From Primula veris (taxonomy: Eukaryota; Streptophyta; Magnoliopsida; Ericales; Primulaceae), in the NCBI GenBank assembly GCA_963682055.1, contig OY821745.1, positions 26,099,342 through 26,163,341 on the forward strand: 64,000 bases of DNA, given 5' to 3'. Below, one piece after another: positions 9,823 through 20,656 of the stretch. The translations under genes and the position numbers were made by a program. Within the stretch, counting starts at the first letter, position 1. The number at the start of each line of letters is the position of its first letter. The notes below the pieces were generated by a model. That model did no database searches and was not told where the DNA came from. It saw only the letters and a list, made by a program, of their open reading frames with translations.

Positions 9823-12382
9823 ATGGCGGAATATGAGGGGAGTCAATATTGGGACTATAATTTTGTTCCCTCCTCAAGTAGCTCAAATGTGGAACTAACC
9901 GATTATACAAATTATTTCGATGTTGACGATTTATATTGGGATACTAGGGATGAAATGCTTAACGATCTTTCTGACATGGCTGGAAATTGGGGTTTTATTC
10001 TCTCGATTCGTAGATCGGGTGGTCTTTACGGGACAAGAGCACCGTATGTTCATATATGTTGTGATACATCGGGTGTTTACAGGAAAACGAATGTGTCTTC
10101 CACCGATTCAGGTACAAAAAAAACAGACTGTCTATTTTCTATTAAGGGTTATTTGATTAATAATGAATGGAGGTGTTGTGTGTAAAATGGAAACCATAAT
10201 CATAAACCTCCCACTTACTTGTAAGGGCAAGCACGGCGTGCTCGTTTATCGGAACCCGAAAAAGAATTATATAGGTCATTAAGGCAAAGTACTTTTAAAG
10301 TTAGTGCCATATTAGAGGCTTTAAAAATTCGAGACCCTGACAATGTGTCAAACGCAAAAACCTTACATAATTTTTTTGCTTCTATTAAATTTAAAGAGCG
10401 AGATGGTTGGACCATGACACAAGAACTGCTTAATTTATTGGACAAATATCATTATACTTTCCTTTATGAAGCGAACCCAACCACCAATCGCATAGAAAAC
10501 TTATTTTTTGCTCATCCTGATTCTATAAGGCTGTTCAAAGCTTTTCTTGATGTGTTGTTAATGGACTGTACATATAGAACAGATTGCTTCAATATGTCAT
10601 TTCTAGAAGTTGTGGGAATGACTTCGACAAACCAAACATATTGCTTAGGTTTTTTTTTTTTTATGCGAGATGAGACGGAACGAAATTATATTTGGACTCT
10701 GCAAAAATTTAAAGATACATTGGGGGGGGGGGTATACACTACCTTGGGTTTTTATAACCAAAAGAGAGATGGCCCTGATGAATGCGTTATGTGTTGTTTT
10801 TCCTGGTTCTTATCATTTGTTATACACCTTCCATATTTCAAAAAACGTTTTGAAACAATGTAAACCAAAAATCCCTTCCGAAAATTGGCAAAAGTTTCTA
10901 GATGATTGGAGTTTAGTAGTTGATGCCAAAACGATAGAGGAGTACAATTATAGCGTAGCTACCTTCATGTCCTCCTACGATTCGTATCCTGATGTTGTTA
11001 ATTATATAACGAACTTGTTATGTGAATATTCCACCAAGTTTGTTGCATGCTATACCAACCGTTCAACACATCTAGGTAATAAAACTAGTAATCGGGCTGA
11101 ATAACAACACTCCAAGCTAAAATCGTCACTTTCCAGCAATTCTGGCACCCTTAAAAATGTATGGGTCGTTGTGTATAAAATTCTTAGTAAACAGTTCGAT
11201 GAGATTAAGATGAAGTTGAAAAAAGCAAACTCTTATTTTCCACATGCAGAACGGTGACCTATCTTTACACATCTTAGATCCTATATATCACACCATACGT
11301 TTGATTTATTATTTGAAAAACATAAAAAATGTGATGGACAGTCCGCCGTGGATTGTGACCGTGGTATAAAATTATCTCATGGGCTACCTTGTCACCATAT
11401 TATGAGTGAACATTATTTATTTGGCAAGATGTAATTGATGAAATTCATAAATTCTGGAAAAAATTAGATGTAATTGATGATAATGGGTCGAACGATGATT
11501 ATGAGGTTGACGCTGATCTCGACGAGTTTAATAGTGTTTATTCTACAAAAACTTCCGTTGAAAAACGACGCATGAAAATACAACTCCGAAAGATAACTTT
11601 ACCCTCTAGAACATTAATGAATGATCCTGAAGTGAAAAAAAGTAGGGGGAGACCTAGAAAAGGAGACACTTCTAGTAAGAAGGACAAGTCAGGTGGGGAG
11701 TATGTGGACGAAGAACTTGCTAGTCAGCATAAAGGAAAAGTGAAAGCCGAAAAAGTTTCTAGTAGAGATAAAAGGGAAAGGAAAATTCGATGAAATGATA
11801 TTTCAGCCAACTAGTAAGATGCGTAGGACGACAAATAACCCCACCAATATGAAAACCTTGAAGTACGTTGAGCAAATATGGCCCATGCTACATAATTTCA
11901 TTGATAAGGTAAATGATGTGCGTGGTGATGGTAACTGTGGCATTCGAGTAATTGCAAAAGTGCTGCGTAAAAGTGGAGGGGAAAAAAATCTGTTCGAAGT
12001 TAAATCGGAGTTGTATCAGGAGCTTTGTCGAATGAGAGGTGTTTATTATAATATATTTCAAAGCTACGATAACAAAGGCTTTGATTATCTTTTATCCAGT
12101 TTGTATTATAGCGATACTCAAAACGACACCCATATCGATAAATGAATTAGATTTTCGGCATGTGGTTTTCTAATTGCATCTTGTTATAATATACCACTTG
12201 TAGTATTGAAAAATTTAAATACCAATCGTGGTGTAGTTTGTCGGAACACCACATATCTATCTCTTTACACTGCGCCTCCTAAACTGACACATTACATCCA
12301 TGCTGTAATGGTGTTTATGAACAGATGTCATTATGCTGAAGTTATTCCTAAAACGGGAATTTTTCGATGCCCGATATTATAG
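9823..12382 (+). pseudogene. FAR1-type MULE transposase with C-terminal OTU domain, broken
   Basis: The ATG at 9823 (MAEYEGSQYWDYNF) opens a frame resembling FAR1/FHY3-family MULE transposases. In order: an N-terminal FAR1-like zinc-binding region (GFILSIRRS, HNHKPP), the transposase core (LLMDCTYRTD at 10555-10584, VVGMTSTNQTYCLGF, EMALMNALCVVFPG, FHISKNV), a SWIM-like Cys/His stretch (LSHGLPCHHIM near 11375), a basic linker with GRPRKG, and an OTU peptidase-like domain (RGDGNCGIRVIA, Cys codon 11936-11938; late CHYAEV with His codon 12329-12331). Breaks: TAA 10183-10185, TAA near 10219, a frameshift at the 11-G run 10722-10732, TAA 11102-11104, a TGA near 11256, further shifts near 11430 and 11790, and TGA 12143-12145. 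The expected second catalytic Asp is Lys (codon 10760-10762), so the core is dead as well. Confidence 0.88.
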
Positions 12383-13331
12383 GTCGGTGGGAGTAAGAAC
12401 ACACTGCAGATGCTAATCCGTGGAAACAAATATTTTGACCAAATTTCAACTTCTACAGAGCGTTGCAAAGGAAAAATGGATAAGAAGTAGACACTGAAGC
12501 CGTATACAACTTATGCGATTCATAGTAGTTTTTCATGTATGTACGAAACTATTTTTCAAACTTCTTGTCAATTCTTTTAATGATACTTGAGTTAAATTAT
12601 GTAATTGTTCATATTAAGTTATTTTTGTTATTTTTGTAAATACATATTACAACGGTTCAATTTTATGTATATCGCTCAATTTTTTACCGTCCGACCAATC
12701 GGCTCTGTTCGTACTGAAAATGTTTACCGGAAATTAAGTAATAATGTACGAATAAATTCTGTTATATTTCATTTTTTATTATTACAATTAAAATGTAAAA
12801 AAATTCACGATATAATTATACCCTTAAATGGCATAAATTTGTGTAACCGATCGTCGGAATTCGCCTATCAGTACTTCACCGTCTTTGATTTTTCAGAGAC
12901 CTTGACCGACTAATCGGCCAACTACGGCTATCGTTCAGCCATTACATAATATTACATATTATTTGAACATGATACATTACATAATTTAACTTCAACAGAT
13001 AACATAAAAAAAAAAAACGAAAAACAATTACAATTGCCGATCGAAAAATTCGTCAGAGTTTCGCTTCAAATTGGATACCGCCAAAAATAACAAACAACAA
13101 CAAACATTTAATATGCTGAACACAACATTAGTAACACGTAATAACAATACCATAAACATTCCAACTCCAACAAACCATTTAACATTAAATGAAATAATAA
13201 AGAAAATTAAACATTAACGATTATAATGCAACAAATCCCAAATTACAGTAGTAATTAAATAAATTAAAATTACATATTGTTCGAAGAAAAAAAACAAAAA
13301 TGATATCAAAACATAAAAACAAATACAAATA
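12383..13331. other. Non-coding interior of the MULE
   Basis: AT-rich, with isolated GACCAATCGGC-like half palindromes near 12690 and 12905, echoing the end clusters. No gene is seen. It separates the two convergent reading frames. Confidence 0.5.
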
Positions 13332-14560
13332 CTAGTCATTTTGTTTCGAATTAGCATCATCCTCGGTATCATCATAGAGTGGGCGCTGATAGTTCGGAAA
13401 GTACGCACGATAATACTTATATTCTTCTTCACTATGCGCATCGATTTCTGTATAATCCTCACCCTTGTCAATTCTATATTCACGGTATTGTTGACGTTGC
13501 ATACGATGAAATTCATAATCCATCGTCATCTTGTCGACATGAAAATTCCCGGTCGCGGGTGCCCAATGAGGGTTACGAGGAAGGGAGAAGTCAGCATCTT
13601 CAGTAATAGGAGGAAGAGAGGACGATGCTGCTTTTCTTTTACCCTTCTCTTGATGTGAGGACGAGGGTATGGGGTTTGAAGAATCAACAGGATCGGAAAG
13701 AACCTCTGGTTCCGAACCCGAAATAAAAACTTTCGCTTTAATGCCTACATATGGCTCTAGATGAAGAGGTAGCGATTTATACCATTCTTCCATAACTTTG
13801 CATCCATACCAACTTAGAATACCGATATCTTTATCAACAATTCTCATTTGAGAAAGATTACTAGACGAAATCTCAATCGTAGACTCAAGAATTTGGCCTT
13901 TTTTGAGAATTTTAAAATATTCAAGAATACCGCTAATAAGAGAGCCATACGGGCGAGAATGTTTTGTTTTATTTTTCGCATAAATCATTTTTTTAAAAAT
14001 GAGTGTGGCGGTATCTAACTTATTTTTCTTTGAATACAAGCAAGAGCGACAATGTTTTCTTCCGAAACATCACTAAAATTTGAGCTATGGGGAAAAATTA
14101 CTTTCGAGAGAACAAAGAAAGAAATTTTATTTTGGAAATGGAGATCATTAGCTTTTGGTTCTCCGACATGTTGGGGATGAAAAACGGCTTTACTAAGCTC
14201 ACTAAGGTTAACTACATTATATATATTCGTAACCTATTCGATTTTCGAAACACCACCTTGATCTAATCCTATAAGGTCGTAAAGTTCAGCGACGGTTAAC
14301 ACAATAACTTTTTTGTTAACCTTCGATTTAAGTTAAAGGACACCATGCTTATTTGTGTCAACTACAAGATTTTCATAAAATTCATATGTTTCCTCGACAT
14401 GTATATCGTAATCTAAAGAAATGAAAAAATCCCAATTTTGAAATGTCATATTCTGTTTAAGGAGAGAAAATTTATCGATAAATGATCTATTACCCGCACG
14501 AGAAGCGGATGAGCCGATATTAGTAGAAGTCGCCTTCGAAGACTTTTTCTCCCTAACCAT
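13332..14560 (-). pseudogene. Putative plant transposon protein (env-like/Transposase_32 type), broken
   Basis: The frame opens at 14560 (MVREKKSSKATST) and shows the pattern of the plant-transposon-protein family often carried by plant elements: FQNWDFF, an EFYENLVVDT segment, a domain with VAELYDLIGLD, a helical part and the segment RPYGSLISGILEYF, then an acidic, Ser/Pro-rich tail (to 13332) with many Tyr, Asp and Glu. Breaks: TAA at 14335-14333, a TAG near 14230, and a frameshift near 14045; the last 235 codons are open. The SLISGIL segment resembles CLISGIL in the SIRE downstream gene at 27593-28872. The function of the family is unknown. It lies convergent with the transposase, inside the same terminal repeats. 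Confidence 0.7.
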
Positions 14561-14791
14561 TCTTGTGAGCTTGTGAAATTAGGGTTTTGCAAATTTAGGT
14601 TTTTTATAAATTAGGGTTTTTTTTTTTTAAAAAAATCCAAATTGATTTGGGTCAAATCAATGGATTTTAGTTTGAATTGGTTTGAAATATATGTATTAGG
14701 GTGATTAAAATGGGGATTTATAACAAAAAAACTTGATTTTGTTGAAGATTTGATGGTTTTTTATGAAAATGGTTATTTTTTTTAGGGTAAT

Positions 14792-15057
14792 TGTAACTCC
14801 CCGGCCCCACGGACCGAACCGCTACGCCCGTATCAACAATATTGTCCGCTTTGGCACAACTTTCCAGGGAGGTCACCCATCCTGGTACTACTCCAAGCTC
14901 AGCACGCTTAACTGTGGAATTCCGTCATTGCTTTTATGCCGCACGGTTTTAAAAAGCCTTGTACCACACGAGTGAGTACTCTCATATCTAGGCGATGTGG
15001 GACTGACGCACAACACCGCACCACAGAAATTCCTTATTGGAAATCTGGGTCGTCACA
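14792..15057 (-). mobile_element. Cassandra solo LTR (TRIM), nested in the MULE
   Basis: 266 bp, starting TGTAACTCCCCGG and ending GGTCGTCACA on the plus strand, flanked by the perfect 5-bp duplication GTAAT (14787-14791 and 15058-15062). It contains a 5S rRNA-like segment, the hallmark of Cassandra. No internal region or second LTR remains, so it is a solo LTR. Confidence 0.93.
14863..14932 (-). other. 5S rRNA-derived segment inside Cassandra LTR
   Basis: The minus strand reads AAGCGTGCT, AGTAGTACCAGGATGGGTGA and CCTCCCTGG, matching the 5S rRNA internal promoter and 3' half. It is part of the transposon, not a 5S gene. Confidence 0.88.
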
Positions 15058-15120
15058 GTAATATAGAGAGAGAGATGAGAGATATGTGTATAATGATATG
15101 AATTTGGAATTTTTTTTAGT

Positions 15121-15366
15121 TGCCGATCGATCGAACAATACTGGAAAAAAATTCAGTGGGGTTGGCCGACCGATCGGCCAGATTGGCCGATCGGTCGGCC
15201 AACACCACCGGATTTTTTTTCAGTTTGAAAAACACATGAGTATTTTGGTAATTCTATACCTAATTTGTAATTCCGAATTACAGACTGTAATTTTTTTTAC
15301 AGTCTGTAATTTTTTTTTACAGTTTTGGAGTGAAACAGAATTTTTGTAATGGAAAAATCCGCCCTC
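15121..15366 (-). repeat. Right terminal inverted repeat of the MULE
   Basis: Reverse complement of the left end, with two GGCCGACCGATCGGCC-type palindromes at about 15163-15200 and the terminal CCGCCCTC at 15359-15366. Confidence 0.9.
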
Positions 15367-15375
15367 CATTGATTA

Positions 15376-16788
15376 CATAAGAAAAATAAACTAAGTAGTG
15401 CTATTTGAATATATATACAACACACATACACACATATGTGTATATCCATAAATATTATTAAATTTATTTATAACTTGAGACCTAATGATATCTGTTTTTT
15501 CTAGACTTTATATATATTAAGACTAATTATGGTACTTTTGAATATTTAAAAACATTACTCATAAGATGAAAAAGTAGAGAACGAGTCTAAAATACTTTAC
15601 AAAACTATAAGGACCGGTGACTTATTTTTTCCATTCTTTCCTAATCATCTGCACCAGTGGCAGAATCAGAATTGTAAAATAGGAGCTTTATCTATGATTT
15701 TTTTTTATATCTTATATAAAGTTATTTTACGGAATGTGGGTTAAAACACTAAAATTTAAAAGTTTTGATAAAAATGCATAGAAAAAATTTACTTTTTTAT
15801 TTTTTTATTTCTAAAATTGAAGAAACTGCAGCCACCAACTGTTCAGTTACTTCCCTGTCTGCAGCTCCACCACAAAACCTAGCTCGTCAACAGCATGTAC
15901 ATCTTAACAATCTCAAAGATGTCTCATCTTCATTATTAATGATCAATCCTAATTCCTACCGAAACACACCCCCGACCCACACACACAGCCCACCTTGGTC
16001 TCTGTCCCCTAATTAATTCCACAATCACCGTCTTCTTTAACTACCCATAACTAGTGACCGAATCAAAAAATTCAAATGTGAGAGGCCAATATTTTATGTG
16101 ATTTTTTTCGTAATATTGGGGAGGGGAAGGGTTGCGACTATCTCCACCTAGTTAATTAACCAACCTACAACTCCAACCCGACCTCTAAATTCCCTATCCT
16201 CCACACCAAAACTACGGATACAAACAAACTGAAACGTCGTGAAAATATTGTGTTAGTTACTTAAACAATCGGTTTATCTCACTTCATTTATAAACAAATA
16301 TGAGCTAGCATGAATAGAAATTTTGAGTTAACGAACGAACATATTCATAGACTACGTTCGTTAATTGAGTTCATCTATAACCCTACCCACAACCCAATTC
16401 ATCCTGACTATGTAGATCTCTCTATAGGAATATGTATAGATATGCCTGTATGTGTTTGTTTATTCTAAAAAAATCTATCTTTCATCTTATATTTTGTTTA
16501 TTATTAGATTTGAAAAGACCGAATGTTTTTTTTTTTTTTTTGTTTTTTAAAGACCAAATACTCTTTAGACATAAGAAAAAAAATAGTCGGGTCATGGAAG
16601 TCAACTTCCGTGAAGTTAATTAAAAGTATAAAAATAATAATAATAGATCGCAACACTAATCGAAATTCTTGAAACGTTTATTTATTAAATAGAAAAAAGT
16701 GTAATGGTTGGTGTAGCTAAAAGTAATTTGCTCCAAAAGAAAATAAGTTTCTTACCTTTTTTCGATTAAGAATATCGTGGAAACAACG
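15376..16788. other. Intergenic DNA between MULE and first solo LTR
   Basis: No supported gene. CAGTGGCAGAATCAGAATT at 15655 resembles the start of a common hAT-type plant repeat; its end may be near 16150 (GGGTTGCGACTATCTCCACC). A T-run lies near 16527. A short open frame at 15765-16016 has no recognisable domain and was not called. Confidence 0.35.
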
Positions 16789-16793
16789 TTCCT

Positions 16794-17982
16794 TGTTGAA
16801 CCATGGGTTCAATAATTGATTTTGATTATAAGTTTGATTATGTTTTTAATGATTTTACGATTTCTCTATTTCGATGATATAACGCTTTGTCTTTTCCAAA
16901 AGTAGAAAATGTAAATTTCAGAATGTCAGAAAGATAGAGCACAGAAAAACGAAACCAACGGTTCAAGGGGATCCATAATCGGAGCTAAAACGAAGAAATT
17001 ACAAGCATTCGAAGTAAAGAGAGAATACTGAAGAAACGACCGATCGTCTGGACAAAAACGACCGATCGTTTTTGGTCCAAATTCTTCCAGAGAGATCGTT
17101 ATAAAAACGATCGATCGAATACATAAAACGATCGATCATTTTCTGAAAACGACCGATCGAAATGCAGAAAACGACCGATCGTTTTCTGCAGATTTCAAAA
17201 ACAGCTTTTCAGCTTATTCTGGGATATTGCTTAAAACCAATGGATAAAACACTCAACCACTTCCAACGGTCATAAGACAAAAAAATAGACTTTGCTGGCC
17301 ATATAAACCACCCCAATCACCCTCCAAACACATCCATTGATAACCAATTATCATCCTTCAACCTCTCTCAATCAAAACCCTAAATATCACCATTTTGGTG
17401 AAAATATTCGAAAAAGAGGAAAATTAAGGAGAAAGCGATTTAAGCTCAAACAACATCAAAGACTCACAAATTAGCTTATTTACAAGCAACAAAATAGTGA
17501 GTGTAGTTACATTGTTGTAACAAATTTTGTAAAGAGTGATTTATAAACTCATTTTTGAGCGAGTGATCGGGTAGAGGCTTTGTAAGCGAGTGTTGCTTAA
17601 AAGCTCTAGGTCTTTTCATTCGGGATACTCATAGAGTGAGGGGGAGCTTAATCGGTCGATTAGCTCGATAGGATTTGTAATATCCGGAAGAAGATTTTTA
17701 GTGAAATACTCGCTAGTACCGAGGAGAGGACGTAGGCCGTTTGCCGAACCTCTATAAATCGCGGTGTCAATTTCCTTTCCTAAACTTTTACTTTCCGCAA
17801 CTTATATTATTGCTTATTTTCTTGCTTGCGTTTAGGACTTCTAGCATTTCATTAACTTTATTTAACGCTTAAGCTTAGAATTGCAAAAAGTTGGGTTGTT
17901 AATTGCCATTAAGTTTAATTCCGCAAAAATGCCTAAAAATCTTATTCACCCCCCCTCTAAGTTTTAGCCACACGGGCCAACA
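16794..17982 (+). mobile_element. Solo LTR 1 (Copia-like family)
   Basis: 1189 bp, TGTTGAACCATGG...GGGCCAACA, with perfect 5-bp duplication TTCCT (16789-16793 and 17983-17987). Its 3' half has the GAGGACGTAGGC...CCGAACCTCTATAAATC and CACCCCCCCTCTAAG phrases common in plant Copia (SIRE/Angela-like) LTRs. No internal region remains, so it formed by LTR-LTR recombination. Confidence 0.9.
17037..17183 (+). repeat. Cluster of CGACCGATCG motifs in solo LTR 1
   Basis: Six copies of CGACCGATCG or CGATCGATCG within 147 bp, spaced 10-40 bp, several followed by TTTTCTGCAG-like sequence forming local hairpins. Confidence 0.9.
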
Positions 17983-18152
17983 TTCCTAAATGTAAAAATT
18001 ATCCTGGTATGTTTTAAATTGAGAAGTTTTTTTTTTTCCCTGTGGGAAAGCAAGTGAACAAAACAGTTCAGAACATTTCAATTGCATCCAATCATTTATG
18101 GATGAGTTTATGTGGGGAAGTACAAAATCTTAGGAGACACACCTAAATATAC

Positions 18153-19354
18153 TGTTGAGCCATGGGGTTCAATAATTGATTTTGATTATAACATTGATTA
18201 TGTTTTTAATGATTTTACGATTTCTCTATTTCAATGATATAATGCTTGTCTTTTCCAAAAAGAGAATTTGTAAATTCCATCATGCCAGAAAGATAGAGCT
18301 CAGAAAAACGAAGCCACAGGTTCAAGCGGAACCAGAATCGGAGCTAAAACGAAGAAGTTACGGGCTTTTGAAGATTAACGAGAAAACAGAGAAAACTGAA
18401 GTACGACCGATCGTCTGTAAAAAAACGACCGATCGTTTTTGTTCTGATTTCTTCCAGAGAGTCCACAAGAAAAATGATCGATCGAAACTCAGAAACGACC
18501 GATCGTTTTCTGAATAACGACCGATCGACTGTAGAAAACGACCGATCGTTTTCTACAGATTTCGAAAACAGCTTTTCAGCTTTTTCTGGAAAACTGCTTA
18601 AAACCTCTGAAAAAAAGCCTCAACCACTTCCAACGGTCATATACAGAAAAACAGTCTTTGGTGATTATAAAAACCAACCCAATTCACTTTCCAAAGACAC
18701 CAATTACAATACCAATCAATCCTTCAACCTCTCTCATATATAAAAACCCAAAATCACCATTTTGGTCAAATACTTCGAAAAGAGAGAAATCGAAGATAAA
18801 GAGATACAAGCTCCAACAAAGATCAAACATCATCGAAACCACATATTAGCTTATTTTAGAAGCAATCGATTGTGGGTGTTGTTTCAATTTTCGATAAAAT
18901 TGTAACGAGTATTTTATAAACTCATTTTTGTGAGCGAGTGATCGGGTAGAGGCTTTGTAAGCAAGTGAAGCTTAAAAGCTCTAGGTCTTTTCATTTCGGG
19001 ACACTCATAAAGTGAGGGGGAGCTTAATCGGTTGATTAGCTCGATAGGATTGTAATATCCGTAAGAAGATTTTTTAGTGAAATACTCGGTAGTACCGAGG
19101 AGAGGACGTAGGCCGTTTGCCGAACCTCTATAAATCTTGGTGTCATCTTCTTTCCCTAAACTTTTACTTTCCGCAACTTTATTATTGCTTATATTCTTGC
19201 TTGCGTTTATGATTTCTAGCATTTCATTAAGTTTATTAAACGCTTAAGTTTAGAATTTGCATAAGTTGGGTGGTTAGTTGCATAGAATTTTAATTAGGCG
19301 AAAATCGCCATAAAACTTATTCACCCCCCTCTAAGGTTAGCACACGGGCCAACA
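18153..19354 (+). mobile_element. Solo LTR 2 (same family as solo LTR 1)
   Basis: 1202 bp, TGTTGAGCCATGG...GGGCCAACA, with perfect 5-bp duplication TATAC (18148-18152 and 19355-19359). Collinear with 16794-17982 and in the same orientation. The different duplication shows an independent insertion, not the other LTR of one element. Confidence 0.9.
18403..18555 (+). repeat. Cluster of CGACCGATCG motifs in solo LTR 2
   Basis: Six copies at positions equivalent to those in solo LTR 1, so the cluster is a family trait. Confidence 0.9.
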
Positions 19355-19359
19355 TATAC

Positions 19360-20651
19360 CATGTTCTGTGTTTAAAGGCCAATACAATTAATATGTGACA
19401 CCAAACTCAGAATTTCTCATTTCAAAAAAAAAAAAAAAAAAAACTCAGAATTTCACACAAACAGCAACAAATAAATACATGGATAAATAATGTAAATTAT
19501 GTCTTTGAAATCAAAAACTAATTCATGCTCTTAATTAAATAGTTGAGTTTTTCTTCCAACAAAAAAAATTCTCAATATTCTTCCTATAACTTGTTTTTCT
19601 TTTACCAGATAATAGTATTGATGAGTAGTCTCAGTCTAGATATGAACTTATGATAAGGTTAAGAAAAATAAATGATGTAAAGAGTGTTTCTTCTAACTCT
19701 CTTATCTTTCGAGTATAAATACCGATTCGCTTAATAGTAAGAGCATTCAATCTATTTCTCTTTAATCACACTCAATTTTATGATTGATCGGTCTAAACCT
19801 TGATAATCCATCAATGATATACCATATTGTTGAATCTCACAAACCATGGAAGAGTTTCGACTTGGTTACTATTTATCATGCGCTTTCGTGATAGTGCCGA
19901 TTCAATAAAAAAGATTTAAGTCCAAGTATCATTATATTCAAACCGGCATCTAATACAAAACAGAAAAGCAATACAGATAAAATCTATCATAGACACCAAA
20001 AATATTCACAAAGATAATAAAAGGAGAAGTTCATGGCTAGAATACACATGAATGTGTAATGTCGCGGTCGAAAAAGAGCTACTGGACTATGTAAATGATT
20101 TCAAAATCATACTTATGCTATCATTCCGCGGTCTCGATTCATACCAAATTAAATGTGTTCGCTATATATATAAAACACTAAGCAAAAGTAAGTTAGGCAT
20201 GCAAGTGTGACTGAAAATCTCTAAATAATAATTAAATTTAGGAAAAACTTTCTAAATGAGAAACACAAATAAGAGAAAAGAAAAATGATATCCTTTATAT
20301 TTTCAACATAAATACCGCATGAATGACTTTTTCTCCTCATGGATTTTATGACTAAGAGATCCTCCACCACGATGGTAGTGAGTTTATCTACATGTATAAA
20401 GCGGAAAATAGGCTTATGTCTCAAATTTTGTATAAGAAAGAAGTTACAAATGAGTATTGCCTAACCCGTCGATTTGATCACATTCTCATCTTTTGACTAA
20501 TTAATAAGTAGATCTTAGTGTCTGAGAGGCGCTTTTGTTAGTTACTCTTTGCAGTTGATCGTACAATGAAAATATTTCTTTTATAAGTATTCTGATTATT
20601 TATTCGGAACCCCTTTTATGAATTTAGGAAGATTATAACCTTATCTCTTGT
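19360..20651. other. Intergenic DNA before the SIRE element
   Basis: Contains a long A-run near 19423-19442 and otherwise AT-rich unique sequence. I see no gene. Confidence 0.3.
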
Positions 20652-20656
20652 ATATT

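Larger units (their letters stand above)
9287..15366 (+). mobile_element. MULE (Mutator-like element), 6.08 kb, with perfect 9-bp TSD
   Basis: The element begins GAGGGCGGATTTTT and ends with its reverse complement. It is bounded by the identical 9-mer CATTGATTA at 9278-9286 and 15367-15375, the target-site length of Mutator-like elements. The terminal inverted repeats extend about 170-230 bp. Inside, from left to right, are a palindrome cluster, a broken FAR1-type transposase with an OTU domain (9823-12382), a non-coding stretch, a minus-strand plant-transposon-protein pseudogene (13332-14560) and a nested Cassandra solo LTR (14792-15057). The transposase has several stops, so this copy cannot move by itself, but the perfect duplication suggests a fairly recent insertion. 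Confidence 0.93.

Noticed and set aside
13341..13658. Plus-strand frames over the MULE minus-strand gene
   Set aside because: They are antisense shadows; the minus strand has the family motifs and codon pattern.
14863..14932. A 5S rRNA gene
   Set aside because: Only part of the 5S sequence is present, with changes, inside an LTR bounded by a 5-bp duplication; it is Cassandra.
17037..17183. A CRISPR-like array
   Set aside because: Units are only about 10 bp, palindromic, irregularly spaced, in a plant LTR.
16794..19354. One small LTR element with a 170-bp interior
   Set aside because: Each LTR has its own distinct perfect 5-bp duplication and no primer site or purine tract lies between them.
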